Assembly: GCA_947522735.1 (NCBI GenBank)
Contig: CANNTZ010000070.1
Span: 1-13,356, forward strand
Direction of reading: 5' to 3'
Length of the DNA: 13,356 bases
From: an uncultured Oscillospiraceae bacterium
GTDB taxonomy: Bacteria; Bacillota; Clostridia; Oscillospirales; Ruminococcaceae
The position numbers and the translations under genes were made by a program. Each line of letters opens with the position of its first letter. Position 1 is the stretch's first letter. Under the pieces are notes generated by a model. The model did no database searches and had not been told where the DNA came from. It worked only from the letters and a program-made list of their open reading frames with translations. This document shows positions 5,952-13,314 of this stretch, one piece after another.

Positions 5952-7760
5952 ATGGACATCTTCGCAATGCTCCAGCTCGTCGGCGGAATAGCTTTTTTCC
6001 TCTATGGCATGACGCTGATGAATTCAGGACTGGAAAAGGTCTCCGGCAGCAGGCTGGAGCAGACGCTTGAAAAAATCACCAACAACACATTCAAATCGGT
6101 GGCGCTCGGCGCAGGGATAACGGCGCTGATACAGAGCTCCACCGCGACGACCGTAATGACCGTCGGCTTCGTCAGCGCAGGGGTCATGCAGCTCTCGCAG
6201 GCAGTCGGCGTCATCATGGGTGCAAACATCGGCACCACGATAACCTCGTGGATACTCAGCCTTGCGGGCATCGAGAGCAGCAACGTATTTGTGCAGATGC
6301 TAAAGCCGGAGTCGTTCGCGCCGGTATTTTCTCTGATTGGCGTGATACTGCTGATGTTGGGCAAAAAGCGCGGCAAAAAGCGCGATATCGGCAGCATACT
6401 CATCGGCTTTTCGCTGATAATGTCGGGCATGACGCTGATGAGCGGCGCGGTCAAGCCGCTTGCGAGCAACGAGAGATTCATCGGCATCCTGACGATGTTC
6501 TCCAACCCGTTCCTCGGCGTACTCACCGGCGCCGTCGTGACGCTGATAATCCAGAGCTCCGCTGCAAGCGTCGGCATCCTGCAGGCGTTGTCCGTCACCG
6601 GCGGACTCACCTTCGGCAGCGCCATACCCATCATAATGGGTCAAAACATCGGCACCTGCGCCACCGCGCTTGTCTCCGGCATCGGCGCGAGCCGCGACGC
6701 CAAGCGCGTCTCCTTTGTGCATCTATACTTCAACCTTATCGGCACAATTCTCTTTCTCGGGATCTACTACGGCGCGAACGCCATTTTCCATTTCACCTTC
6801 GCCAGCCGGCCGGTGACGGCGCTTGGCATTGCGGTGGTTCACACCGTATTCAATGTGCTCGCGACGGCGGTGCTGCTGCCGTTCAGCAAGCTGCTTGAAA
6901 AGCTCGCAAGGGTCACGGTGCCGGATAGAAAGGGCGAGGAGCACGTCGTTCCCATCCTTGAGGAGCGTCTGCTCGCCACCCCGACCATTGCGGTGGAGCA
7001 GGCTAAAAAGGCGGCCGCGCGCATGGCGGTGTTCTCCCGCACCTCAATGCTGCTTGCGATGAAGTGCATGGATGGCTACACTCAGGAGCTTGCCGCGCAG
7101 GTAACCGAAAAGGAAGAGGAGATAGATAAATTCGAGGACGTCATCGGCAGCTATCTCGTCAAGCTGAGCAGCACGCAGAGCCTGACCGAGCGCGACAGCA
7201 ACGAGGTCTCGATGCTGCTGCACGTCATCGGCGACTTTGAGCGCATAAGCGACCACGCCGTCAACATCATGGAGGTCGCGCAGGAGATGCACGAGAAGGG
7301 CATCCGCTTCTCCGATGACGCGATGGCGGACGTGGGCGTCATAACCTCGGCGCTCGAGGAGGTGCTCTCCATCACGATGAAATCGTACGTCACCGGGGAC
7401 GCCGGGCTTGCCAGACGCGTAGAGCCGCTTGAGCAGGTTGTTGACGTACTCAAGGACGAGATGAAAGCGCGCCACATCCGGCGTCTGCGCAGCGGAAGCT
7501 GCACGATGGAGCTTGGCTTCATCTTTGCGGATCTGCTCACCAACTACGAGCGCGTCTCCGACCACTGCTCCAACATCGCCGTTGCGCTAATTGAGATACA
7601 GCAGTTCGGCAGCTTTGACACCCACCAGTATCTTGCCGACGTCAAGAGCGCCGCACACAGCGATTTTGAGCTGCTGTTCAGCGAATATTCGCAGAAATAT
7701 GCCCTCGCGCCGCTCCCTAAGGACGACGGCGCGGCAGCCGAGCCTGCATCCGCAAACTGA
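5952..7760 (+). CDS. Na+/phosphate cotransporter with C-terminal PhoU domain
   Basis: This 602-residue membrane protein of the Na+/Pi cotransporter (NptA/PNaS, PF02690) family imports inorganic phosphate with Na+. Two inverted halves each carry the signature QSS motif: 'LIQSSTATT' (59-67) and 'IIQSSAASVG' (199-208). Each is followed by a matching 'GANIGTT' (90-96) or 'GQNIGTC' (230-236). After about residue 340 comes a cytoplasmic PhoU-like helical domain with the metal-binding repeats 'ERISDHAVNI' (430-439) and 'ERVSDHCSNI' (533-542). This architecture is common in bacteria and probably lets the tail sense or gate phosphate flux. The ATG at 5952 has only a weak GAAAG upstream, but the N-terminus 'MDIFAMLQLVGGIAFFLYGM' is the usual start of the family. 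It is a single-gene unit with an extended -10 promoter and a strong terminator. No clear Pho box was seen. Confidence 0.94.
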   Translation: MDIFAMLQLVGGIAFFLYGMTLMNSGLEKVSGSRLEQTLEKITNNTFKSVALGAGITALIQSSTATTVMTVGFVSAGVMQLSQAVGVIMGANIGTTITSWILSLAGIESSNVFVQMLKPESFAPVFSLIGVILLMLGKKRGKKRDIGSILIGFSLIMSGMTLMSGAVKPLASNERFIGILTMFSNPFLGVLTGAVVTLIIQSSAASVGILQALSVTGGLTFGSAIPIIMGQNIGTCATALVSGIGASRDAKRVSFVHLYFNLIGTILFLGIYYGANAIFHFTFASRPVTALGIAVVHTVFNVLATAVLLPFSKLLEKLARVTVPDRKGEEHVVPILEERLLATPTIAVEQAKKAAARMAVFSRTSMLLAMKCMDGYTQELAAQVTEKEEEIDKFEDVIGSYLVKLSSTQSLTERDSNEVSMLLHVIGDFERISDHAVNIMEVAQEMHEKGIRFSDDAMADVGVITSALEEVLSITMKSYVTGDAGLARRVEPLEQVVDVLKDEMKARHIRRLRSGSCTMELGFIFADLLTNYERVSDHCSNIAVALIEIQQFGSFDTHQYLADVKSAAHSDFELLFSEYSQKYALAPLPKDDGAAAEPASAN

Positions 7761-7781
7761 AAAACAACCGCAATATATCAT

Positions 7782-7819
7782 GGCCGGGAAGCGTGAAGGA
7801 CGCCTCCCGGCCTTTATTT
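7782..7819 (+). terminator. Intrinsic terminator after the Na/Pi cotransporter gene
   Basis: GGCCGGGAAGCG (7782-7793) pairs with CGCCTCCCGGCC (7801-7812), 12 positions with one A-C mismatch and a 7-base loop, followed by TTTATTT. Confidence 0.9.
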
Positions 7820-7877
7820 GTAGACTTTTACAAATTTGACGGCAAAAATTTGTCGCAGCACGGCTTGGCGTTCGCGA

Positions 7878-7906
7878 TTGTTTTGAGGGCTGTTATGTGT
7901 TATACT
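7878..7906 (+). promoter_or_regulatory. Probable promoter of the GH-like gene
   Basis: TTGTTT (7878-7883), a 17-base spacer and TATACT (7901-7906). It lies about 80 bases before the re-assigned ATG at 7985 and inside the longer open frame, supporting the downstream start. Confidence 0.6.
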
Positions 7907-7984
7907 GAAGCTGCCGCAGTCCGGAACGCCACGGCGCACGAGACGCAACGGAATATCAATTTGAAAACACACAGGAGGACGAGC

Positions 7985-9868
7985 ATGTACAGGATATCGG
8001 TACCGATAATGAACAGCCACATTGAGCGCGCGGGACGTGACAGGCTTGCTCAAATGCTGAAGGAAATGGGAGCGGAGCGCGTTTTTCTCGCGCTGGATTC
8101 GTATATCCTCGACGGTGACAGACGCTGCGCGGAGCTTGAGAAGCTGCGCGACAACTGTGAATACTTCAAGGCGCAGGGCTTCGAGACCGGCGCGTGGATC
8201 TGGACGTTCATGATAAACGCGGAGTACAAAACCGGCTATACCTATATGGAATCGCCGTTCGGAAGGGTGTCGGAGACGCAGGTCTGCCCGTCAGATCCCG
8301 ATTTCCGCGCATTTGCCGGAGAATATATCAAGGATATCGCGCGCTGCGGCGTTGAGATAATCATGTTCGACGACGATTTTCGCTATGGCTATATCGATAT
8401 CGGCATGGGCTGCACATGCAGAAATCACCGCGCCCGCATGAGCGAGCTGATAGGTGAGGAGCTGCCGGAGGAGGGGCTTGCCGAAAAGCTACTTGCGGGC
8501 GGGCCGAACAGGTATCGTTCGGCGTGGCTCAGGGCCAACGGCGAGTATTTCCGTCAGTTTGCGCGCGAGATGCGCGGCTATCTCGACGAGGTGGATCCGT
8601 CCATCCGCTTCGGCCCCTGCTCCTGTATGCCGCTGTGGGATTTCGACGGCGTCAGCACGCCGGAGATAAGCCGGATACTTGCCGGGAACACAAAGCCGTT
8701 CATGCGCCTGATCGGTGCGCCCTACTGGTCGGTCAACAAAAGCTGGGGCAACCGTTTACAGGACGTCATAGAGCTTGAACGCATGGAGCGTAGCTGGAGC
8801 GGAGAGGGCATTGAGATATTCAGCGAGGGCGACGTCTATCCACGTCCGCGCTTCGCCTGCTCCGCCGCGCGGCTTGAGGGCTTCGACACAGCCCTGCGCG
8901 CCGACGGAGGGCTTGACGGTATACTCAAATACGTGATGGACTACACCTCAAGCGCGGGATACGAGACAGGCTACTGGGAGCGCCATATGAGAAACATGCC
9001 GTTATATGGCGACATCGACCGTCATTTTTCCGGCAAGGCCGCCTGCGGAGTGCGCGTCTACGAGGCGATGCAGAAGTTCGAGAACGCCGTTATCCCGGAG
9101 GAGGTCGCCGGAACGACAAACGTGCAGGATATGTTCTTCTCGCCGGCGGCAAGACTGCTTGGGGCATGCTCCATACCGACAGTCTACGAGGGGCTCGGAA
9201 CCGCCGGTATAGCCTTTGGCGAAAACGTGAGGTATCTCCCGGACGGCGCGCTGGACGCGGGCCTGATTCTTGACGCACGCGCCGCGCAGATACTTTCGGA
9301 GCAGGGCATAGACACCGGAGTCGAGCGCTTAGGAGAAAAATTCAGAACCTCGGAGGAAAAATTCCTCTGCTGCGGAGAATATATCTGCACCTATGGCGCC
9401 AAAGCGTACTCGCTGACGCTTAAAGCAGGCGCGGAGACGCTCAGCGTATTCACTGAAGGCGACGGCGCCGAACACCCCGCCGCCTACCGCTATGAAAATG
9501 CGGCGGGCCAGCGGTTCCTTGTCTTTGCCTTCAACGGCTACTTCGCTTCGGATGTTTTCTTCCGCCACTATGCGCGCGCAAAGCAGCTTTCCGGCTCGAT
9601 AGAATGGCTTTGCGGCAAAAGGCTGCCTGCCTGCTGCTTCGGCAACCCCGATCTCTACACGCTCTGCAAGCGGGACGAGCGCTCGCTCTCCGTAGGGCTG
9701 TGGAACTTCTTCGAGGACAGCGCGCTCAAGCCCGTTGCGGTGCTCGACCGCGAATATTCGCGGATAGAATTTACAGGCTGCTCGGGGCGTCTTGAGGGGG
9801 ACAGGGCATATCTCTCCGATATCCCGCCGTTCGGCTTCGCGTGCTTCACCTGCTTTGCGGAGGAATAA
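7985..9868 (+). CDS. Putative glycoside hydrolase-like protein (GH42-like barrel, unknown substrate)
   Basis: This is a 627-residue protein without a signal peptide or membrane helix, so probably cytoplasmic. I do not recognise a named enzyme, but it looks like a clan-A type glycoside hydrolase. The N-terminal part (about 1-350) alternates strands and helices as in a TIM barrel. Acidic clusters at strand ends are 'IIMFDDDFRYGY' (125-136) and 'IEIFSEGDVYPRPRF' (276-290), where Asp129-131 and Glu281 are candidate acid/base and nucleophile. The middle part (about 375-450, 'IPTVYEGLGTAGIAFGENV', 'AGLILDARAAQILSEQGID') resembles the trimerisation/Rossmann-like domain of GH42 beta-galactosidases, and the C-terminus is probably beta-rich. 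The open frame extends upstream to 7793, but ATG 7985 has a perfect AGGAGG at 7973-7978 six bases away, and the promoter and upstream terminator lie inside the extension. It is a single-gene unit; no sugar transporter is adjacent. Confidence 0.7.
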   Translation: MYRISVPIMNSHIERAGRDRLAQMLKEMGAERVFLALDSYILDGDRRCAELEKLRDNCEYFKAQGFETGAWIWTFMINAEYKTGYTYMESPFGRVSETQVCPSDPDFRAFAGEYIKDIARCGVEIIMFDDDFRYGYIDIGMGCTCRNHRARMSELIGEELPEEGLAEKLLAGGPNRYRSAWLRANGEYFRQFAREMRGYLDEVDPSIRFGPCSCMPLWDFDGVSTPEISRILAGNTKPFMRLIGAPYWSVNKSWGNRLQDVIELERMERSWSGEGIEIFSEGDVYPRPRFACSAARLEGFDTALRADGGLDGILKYVMDYTSSAGYETGYWERHMRNMPLYGDIDRHFSGKAACGVRVYEAMQKFENAVIPEEVAGTTNVQDMFFSPAARLLGACSIPTVYEGLGTAGIAFGENVRYLPDGALDAGLILDARAAQILSEQGIDTGVERLGEKFRTSEEKFLCCGEYICTYGAKAYSLTLKAGAETLSVFTEGDGAEHPAAYRYENAAGQRFLVFAFNGYFASDVFFRHYARAKQLSGSIEWLCGKRLPACCFGNPDLYTLCKRDERSLSVGLWNFFEDSALKPVAVLDREYSRIEFTGCSGRLEGDRAYLSDIPPFGFACFTCFAEE

Positions 9869-9878
9869 TGCCCCGGAC

Positions 9879-9907
9879 TTGACAGAATACGCGATAAATG
9901 AGATAAT
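9879..9907 (+). promoter_or_regulatory. Sigma-A promoter of the Mrp gene
   Basis: TTGACA (9879-9884), a 17-base spacer and GATAAT (9902-9907). It begins only 10 bases after the stop of the GH-like gene, and no terminator separates the two, so read-through from upstream is also possible. Confidence 0.8.
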
Positions 9908-9917
9908 ATAAAATGTA

Positions 9918-9943
9918 TATTTGCTAAAAAAACGCAGCAAATA
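9918..9943 (+). repeat. Inverted repeat at the start of the mrp transcript
   Basis: TATTTGCT (9918-9925) pairs perfectly with AGCAAATA (9936-9943) around the loop AAAAAAACGC. It lies immediately downstream of the predicted transcription start (about 9913) and before the AGGAG at 9962-9966. It could be an operator for a repressor or a 5' stabilising stem. Confidence 0.45.
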
Positions 9944-9977
9944 ACGTTACAAACGATTTTCAGGAGATGACCCCAAA

Positions 9978-10811
9978 ATGAGCGAACAATGCACACACGA
10001 CTGCTCCTCCTGCGGCGAAAACTGTCCGAGCCGTCAGCAGACGCCCGCGGATCTCCGCGCCGAGCTCAACAAAGCTTCCTGCGTACACAAGGTTATCGCC
10101 GTGATGAGCGGCAAGGGCGGCGTGGGAAAGAGCCTTGTAACCTCGCTGCTGGCGACGCTCGTTAACCGCGAGGGCTACAGCACCGCCGTTCTCGACGCGG
10201 ATATCACCGGCCCGTCGATACCGAAGTCGTTCGGGATAACCGAGCGGGCCACAGGCGACGAGGATGGCATCTATCCCGCGCACAGCCGCACCGGGATTTC
10301 GGTTATGTCGCTGAACCTGCTGCTTGAAAATGAGACCGACCCCGTCGTCTGGCGCGGCCCTGTCATCGCAGGCACCGTCAAGCAGTTCTGGACCGACGTT
10401 GTCTGGGGCGACGTGGACTTCATGTTCGTCGATATGCCCCCGGGAACGGGCGACGTGCCGCTGACGGTGTTCCAGTCGCTGCCGGTGGATGGCATCATCG
10501 TCGTCGCATCCCCGCAGGAGCTGGTCGGGATGATCGTCGAGAAGGCGGTCAACATGGCCGGGCTCATGAACATCCCGGTCCTCGCGCTCGTCGAGAACAT
10601 GAGCTACTTCAAGTGCCCGGACTGCGGCAGCGAGCACCATATCTTCGGCGAGAGCCACATCGACGAGATTGCCGCAAGACACGGGATAAGAACCGTCTGC
10701 CGCATCCCGATTGATCCGGCGCTCGCGGCTGCAACCGACTCCGGCGAGATCGAATTTGTCAGAACCGACGCGCTCGACAGCATCGTGAGGCTGCTGACCG
10801 GCGAAAAGTAA
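9978..10811 (+). CDS. mrp: Mrp/NBP35-family Fe-S cluster carrier ATPase
   Basis: This 277-residue P-loop ATPase of the Mrp/ApbC/NBP35 group binds and transfers iron-sulfur clusters to target proteins in the cytoplasm. Visible features are an N-terminal Cys-rich stretch with Cys5, 9, 12 and 16 ('CTHDCSSCGENC'), as in NBP35-like and many clostridial members. The deviant Walker A is 'GKGGVGKS' (45-52), followed by 'DADITGPSIPKSFG' (73-86), Walker B 'VDMPPGTGDVP' (151-161), 'ENMSYF' (206-211) and the bridging cluster-binding CPDC (213-216). All key residues are intact and the length is normal. The ATG at 9978 has AGGAG 11 bases upstream. The gene stands alone with its own promoter and a strong terminator; no isc or suf genes are in view. 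Confidence 0.95.
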   Translation: MSEQCTHDCSSCGENCPSRQQTPADLRAELNKASCVHKVIAVMSGKGGVGKSLVTSLLATLVNREGYSTAVLDADITGPSIPKSFGITERATGDEDGIYPAHSRTGISVMSLNLLLENETDPVVWRGPVIAGTVKQFWTDVVWGDVDFMFVDMPPGTGDVPLTVFQSLPVDGIIVVASPQELVGMIVEKAVNMAGLMNIPVLALVENMSYFKCPDCGSEHHIFGESHIDEIAARHGIRTVCRIPIDPALAAATDSGEIEFVRTDALDSIVRLLTGEK

Positions 10812-10845
10812 AAGCAGACGTAAAAACAGAATAAAATCCGCCCGA

Positions 10846-10881
10846 AGGGACAAAGTATTAATGCTTTGTCCCTCTGTTTTT
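10846..10881 (+). terminator. Intrinsic terminator after mrp
   Basis: AGGGACAAAG (10846-10855) pairs perfectly with CTTTGTCCCT (10864-10873) around an 8-base loop, followed by CTG and TTTTT (10877-10881). Confidence 0.92.
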
Positions 10882-10927
10882 GCGTTTAAAACGCTTTTGA
10901 TCCACTAACGAAAGGAAGTATACGATC

Positions 10928-12274
10928 ATGATACACCGCATTTCCCGGCGCTGCGTCGTGCGTCTCGTGACGCTCGTGCTGGCGCTGATACTGGCTCTCG
11001 GCGCGCTGAATATCGTGCAGGCAAGCCGTGTGAAGCGCTATGAGACCGCAATATCAAACGACAACCAGCGCTCCTTCATGGAGCTTGTCTCAATGATCAG
11101 CTCCATTTCGACGGCGTTGGACAAGGGAGTTTACGCCACCTCGCCAAGCCAGCTTGCGCTGCTCTCCGCAACGCTCTGGCGCGAATGCGAGGCGGCAAAA
11201 ACGTCGCTTGCGGCGCTGCCCGTAAGCGGGGAGCCGCTGGAAAGGCTGTACCGCTTTCTCTCGCAGGCCGGAGATTACGCGATGACGATGTCTAAAAAGG
11301 TCTCGAACGGCGGGAAGCTATCGGAGGAGGAGCAGAAGAACATGCTTGCGCTTGCCGAATATTCCCATAAGCTGGGGGAGCAGGTGGCGGCGCTTGAGCG
11401 CGATGTCACCGTCGGCGGACTGAAGATAAACGCGCCGGAGAGCGTTGTTGACGGAGACGCACCCTCCTTTTCCGACGGCTTCAACGAGATGGAGCAGAGC
11501 TTCGAGAGCTATCCCAGACTCATCTATGACGGTCCGTTCTCGGACAATATGCTCGAGCGCGAGCCGCTGATGACTGAGAATAAGCCGGAGATAAGCGCCG
11601 AAAAGGCGCTTGAGACCGCCTGCAAAATGACGCGGCGCACCAAAGGCGAGCTGACTGCCGGACGCGACGAGGACTCGTCGATGCCCTGCTTCACCTTTTC
11701 CGGAGGCGATGAGAGCTGCCGGTTCACGGCAGCCGTCAGCCGCTTCGGAGGCTATCCGGTATATTACCTCTGCTCGCGCGAGGTGGGCGAGGAGACTATA
11801 GAGCGCGCGGCGGCAGTGAAAAGGGCGCGGGAGTATCTCGAAAAGCTCGGCTACGGCTCGCTTGCGGACAGCTATTACGAGACATCCTCCGGCGTATGCA
11901 CCGTCAATTTTGCGCATGAGCAGGACGGCGTAATCTGCTATCCCGACCTCATCAAGGTGCGCGTTGCGCTGGACAACGGCGAGATACTCGGCTTCGACGC
12001 GCGCAGCTATCTGACAAATCACCGCGAACGTGCTCTCACCGCGCCCGCGATAGAGCGTGAGGAGGCGGCGAAAGGGCTGTCAGGGCTGCTGACGGCGGAG
12101 GACTGCCGCCTGGCGGTCATTCCGAACGGCGGAGCCTCGGAGTGTCTCGCATACGAGTTTTCCTGCCGCGGCGCAGGCGGCGAGGGGGTTCTCGTCTACG
12201 TTGACGCCGCGAGCGGAGCGGAGGCGCAGATACTGCTGCTTATAGAAAACGAAAACGGCGTACTGACACGATAA
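10928..12274 (+). CDS. ypeB: Spore germination protein YpeB
   Basis: This 448-residue protein has one N-terminal membrane anchor (about 10-31, 'VVRLVTLVLALILALGALNIV'), a helical middle region (about 35-190) and repeated PepSY-like segments toward the C-terminus, the layout of YpeB. In Bacillus, YpeB is required for stable assembly of the cortex-lytic enzyme SleB in the spore inner membrane, and the C-terminal PepSY-type domains hold SleB inactive. Length is close to the usual 450. AAAGGAAG lies nine bases before the ATG at 10928. No sleB lies on either side, although the two are commonly adjacent, so the partner must be elsewhere or absent. The upstream gap holds only the mrp terminator; I see no clear sigma-A promoter and no confident sigma-G promoter. 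Confidence 0.88.
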   Translation: MIHRISRRCVVRLVTLVLALILALGALNIVQASRVKRYETAISNDNQRSFMELVSMISSISTALDKGVYATSPSQLALLSATLWRECEAAKTSLAALPVSGEPLERLYRFLSQAGDYAMTMSKKVSNGGKLSEEEQKNMLALAEYSHKLGEQVAALERDVTVGGLKINAPESVVDGDAPSFSDGFNEMEQSFESYPRLIYDGPFSDNMLEREPLMTENKPEISAEKALETACKMTRRTKGELTAGRDEDSSMPCFTFSGGDESCRFTAAVSRFGGYPVYYLCSREVGEETIERAAAVKRAREYLEKLGYGSLADSYYETSSGVCTVNFAHEQDGVICYPDLIKVRVALDNGEILGFDARSYLTNHRERALTAPAIEREEAAKGLSGLLTAEDCRLAVIPNGGASECLAYEFSCRGAGGEGVLVYVDAASGAEAQILLLIENENGVLTR

Positions 12275-12287
12275 AAACCTTTTGACA

Positions 12288-12322
12288 GGCCCTGCGGCGA
12301 CGGCTTCGCAGGGCCAATTTTT
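12288..12322 (+). terminator. Intrinsic terminator after ypeB
   Basis: GGCCCTGCG (12288-12296) pairs perfectly with CGCAGGGCC (12307-12315) around a 10-base loop, followed by AA and TTTTT (12318-12322). Confidence 0.9.
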
Positions 12323-12346
12323 GACGAAAAAGATATACATAAAATC

Positions 12347-12369
12347 AGCAAAAAAACGCGCGTTTTGCT
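12347..12369. repeat. Inverted repeat upstream of the xpt promoter
   Basis: AGCAAAA (12347-12353) pairs with TTTTGCT (12363-12369); inside it AAAACGCGCGTTTT (12353-12366) is itself a perfect 14-base palindrome. It lies about 29 bases before the -35 box and could be an upstream operator. It shares the 10-mer AAAAAAACGC with the repeat in front of mrp. Confidence 0.35.
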
Positions 12370-12397
12370 CGTAATGCGAGAATCTGGCAAGGGTTTG

Positions 12398-12426
12398 TTG
12401 ACAAGCCGGACGCAATGTGTTAATAT
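12398..12426 (+). promoter_or_regulatory. Sigma-A promoter of the riboswitch-xpt unit
   Basis: TTGACA (12398-12403), a 17-base spacer and TAATAT (12421-12426). Transcription should start near 12433, about 17 bases before the first aptamer helix. Confidence 0.85.
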
Positions 12427-12449
12427 GTGTTTGTCAATTGAACAGCTTG

Positions 12450-12531
12450 CCAATATAGGTTTGGTTTTTTCAGAAGCTCCTTTCTGCGGTCCAAACGTCT
12501 CTACCGTGACACCGCAAGTCACGACTATTGG
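12450..12531 (+). ncRNA. Guanine-class purine riboswitch aptamer with enlarged loop L2
   Basis: A three-way junction with the purine riboswitch core. P1 is 12450-12455 with 12526-12531 (CCAATA/TATTGG). J1/2 is TAG. P2 is 12459-12464 with 12491-12496 (GTTTGG/CCAAAC). J2/3 is GTCTCTACC (12497-12505), against the consensus GTTTCTACC. P3 is 12505-12510 with 12518-12523. L3 is ACCGCAA (consensus CCGTAAA), and J3/1 is AC before P1. The bases equivalent to U22, U47, U51 and C74 are all present; C74 (12525) indicates guanine/hypoxanthine rather than adenine. The only change in J2/3 is at position 48, which is flipped out and variable in known structures. L2 is unusual: 12465-12490 contains an inner helix CAGAA/TTCTG (12471-12475, 12482-12486), but the GG (12488-12489) expected to kiss the CC of L3 (12512-12513) is kept. 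Its place directly before xpt supports the call. Confidence 0.85.
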
Positions 12532-12533
12532 TT

Positions 12534-12594
12534 CGCCAGTCCCAAATGCAGCGGCTCCGTTTACCGGCGTTTTCATCCTGCGTTTGGGTTGGCG
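12534..12594 (+). promoter_or_regulatory. Long stem between aptamer and terminator (expression platform)
   Basis: CGCCA (12534-12538) pairs with TGGCG (12590-12594), and CCCAAATGCAG (12541-12551) with CTGCGTTTGGG (12578-12588, one G-T wobble), forming one long hairpin between the aptamer and the terminator. It may keep the two modules apart or act in folding; its role is inferred. Confidence 0.5.
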
Positions 12595-12610
12595 TCATTC
12601 CTATTTTTGG

Positions 12611-12645
12611 CAGACCGGATCGACATGCGGTCTGTTTTTTGTTTT
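12611..12645 (+). terminator. Riboswitch-controlled intrinsic terminator before xpt
   Basis: CAGACCG (12611-12617) pairs with CGGTCTG (12628-12634), followed by TTTTTTGTTTT. It stands 41 bases before the xpt start codon, so termination here would switch the gene off when guanine is bound. A competing pairing of 12447-12459 (P1 5' strand and J1/2) with 12600-12613 would open the base of this stem and is a candidate antiterminator. Confidence 0.8.
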
Positions 12646-12686
12646 CCGGTTCAAAAATTTGCGGAGCTTTTTAGGAGGCGGGTATC

Positions 12687-13262
12687 GTGAAGGCGCTTGA
12701 AGAAAAAATCGTCAACGAGGGCAGGGTTCTCCCCGGAAATATCCTTAACGTCGGCAGCTTTCTCAACCAGCAGCTCGACGTGGGCTTTATCATGGAGATG
12801 GGGCGCGAAATAGCCCGGCTGTTCGAGAGCTGCGGAATTACGCGGCTTGTGACCATCGAGTCGTCCGGCATCGCAATTGCCGTTGCCGCGGGAGCCGCAA
12901 TGCACCTGCCGGTGGTTTTCGCCAAGAAGCACCGCAGCGGCAACGTGTCCGGCGAGGTCTACAAAACCGTCGTGCACTCCTACACTCACGGAGCAGATTA
13001 CGACGTCGTGCTCGCAAGGGAATATCTCGGCTCGGATGACTGCGTGCTGCTTGTGGACGATTTTCTTGCGAACGGCAAGGCGCTCGAGGGACTGATCGAC
13101 ATTGTCGGGCAGGCGGGGGCGAGGCTTGCGGGCGCTGCGATAGCGGTTGAAAAGGGCTTCCAGCACGGTGGCGACAGCCTGCGCGCAAGGGGCGTGCGCG
13201 TCGAGTCTCTCGCGATAATCGAGAGCATGGAAAACGGCGAGCTTGTGTTCCGGCCGCAATGA
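12687..13262 (+). CDS. xpt: Xanthine phosphoribosyltransferase
   Basis: This 191-residue cytoplasmic type-I phosphoribosyltransferase converts xanthine and PRPP to XMP for purine salvage. The Bacillus protein is 194 residues and starts 'MEALKRKI', matching 'MKALEEKIVNEGRVLPGNIL' here. The PRPP-binding loop is 'VLLVDDFLANGKAL' (about 120-133), and other conserved pieces are 'TIESSGIAIA' (56-65) and 'FAKKHRSGN' (78-86). The start is GTG at 12687 with AGGAGG at 12673-12678, eight bases upstream. Control is by the guanine riboswitch and terminator in the leader. The next gene begins 52 bases after the stop with no terminator between, so they probably form one transcript. Confidence 0.96.
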   Translation: MKALEEKIVNEGRVLPGNILNVGSFLNQQLDVGFIMEMGREIARLFESCGITRLVTIESSGIAIAVAAGAAMHLPVVFAKKHRSGNVSGEVYKTVVHSYTHGADYDVVLAREYLGSDDCVLLVDDFLANGKALEGLIDIVGQAGARLAGAAIAVEKGFQHGGDSLRARGVRVESLAIIESMENGELVFRPQ

Positions 13263-13314
13263 ATGAGGTTGTAAATTTGTTTTACATACAAAAAATTTTT
13301 GGAGGCTATCTAAA

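Noticed and set aside
10880..10927. Possible sigma-G promoter before ypeB
   Set aside because: A forespore promoter is expected, but no convincing pair of -35 and -10 elements with the right spacing could be seen.
12365..12700. Open frame across the xpt leader
   Set aside because: It runs through the promoter, the purine riboswitch and its terminator, which explain this stretch better.
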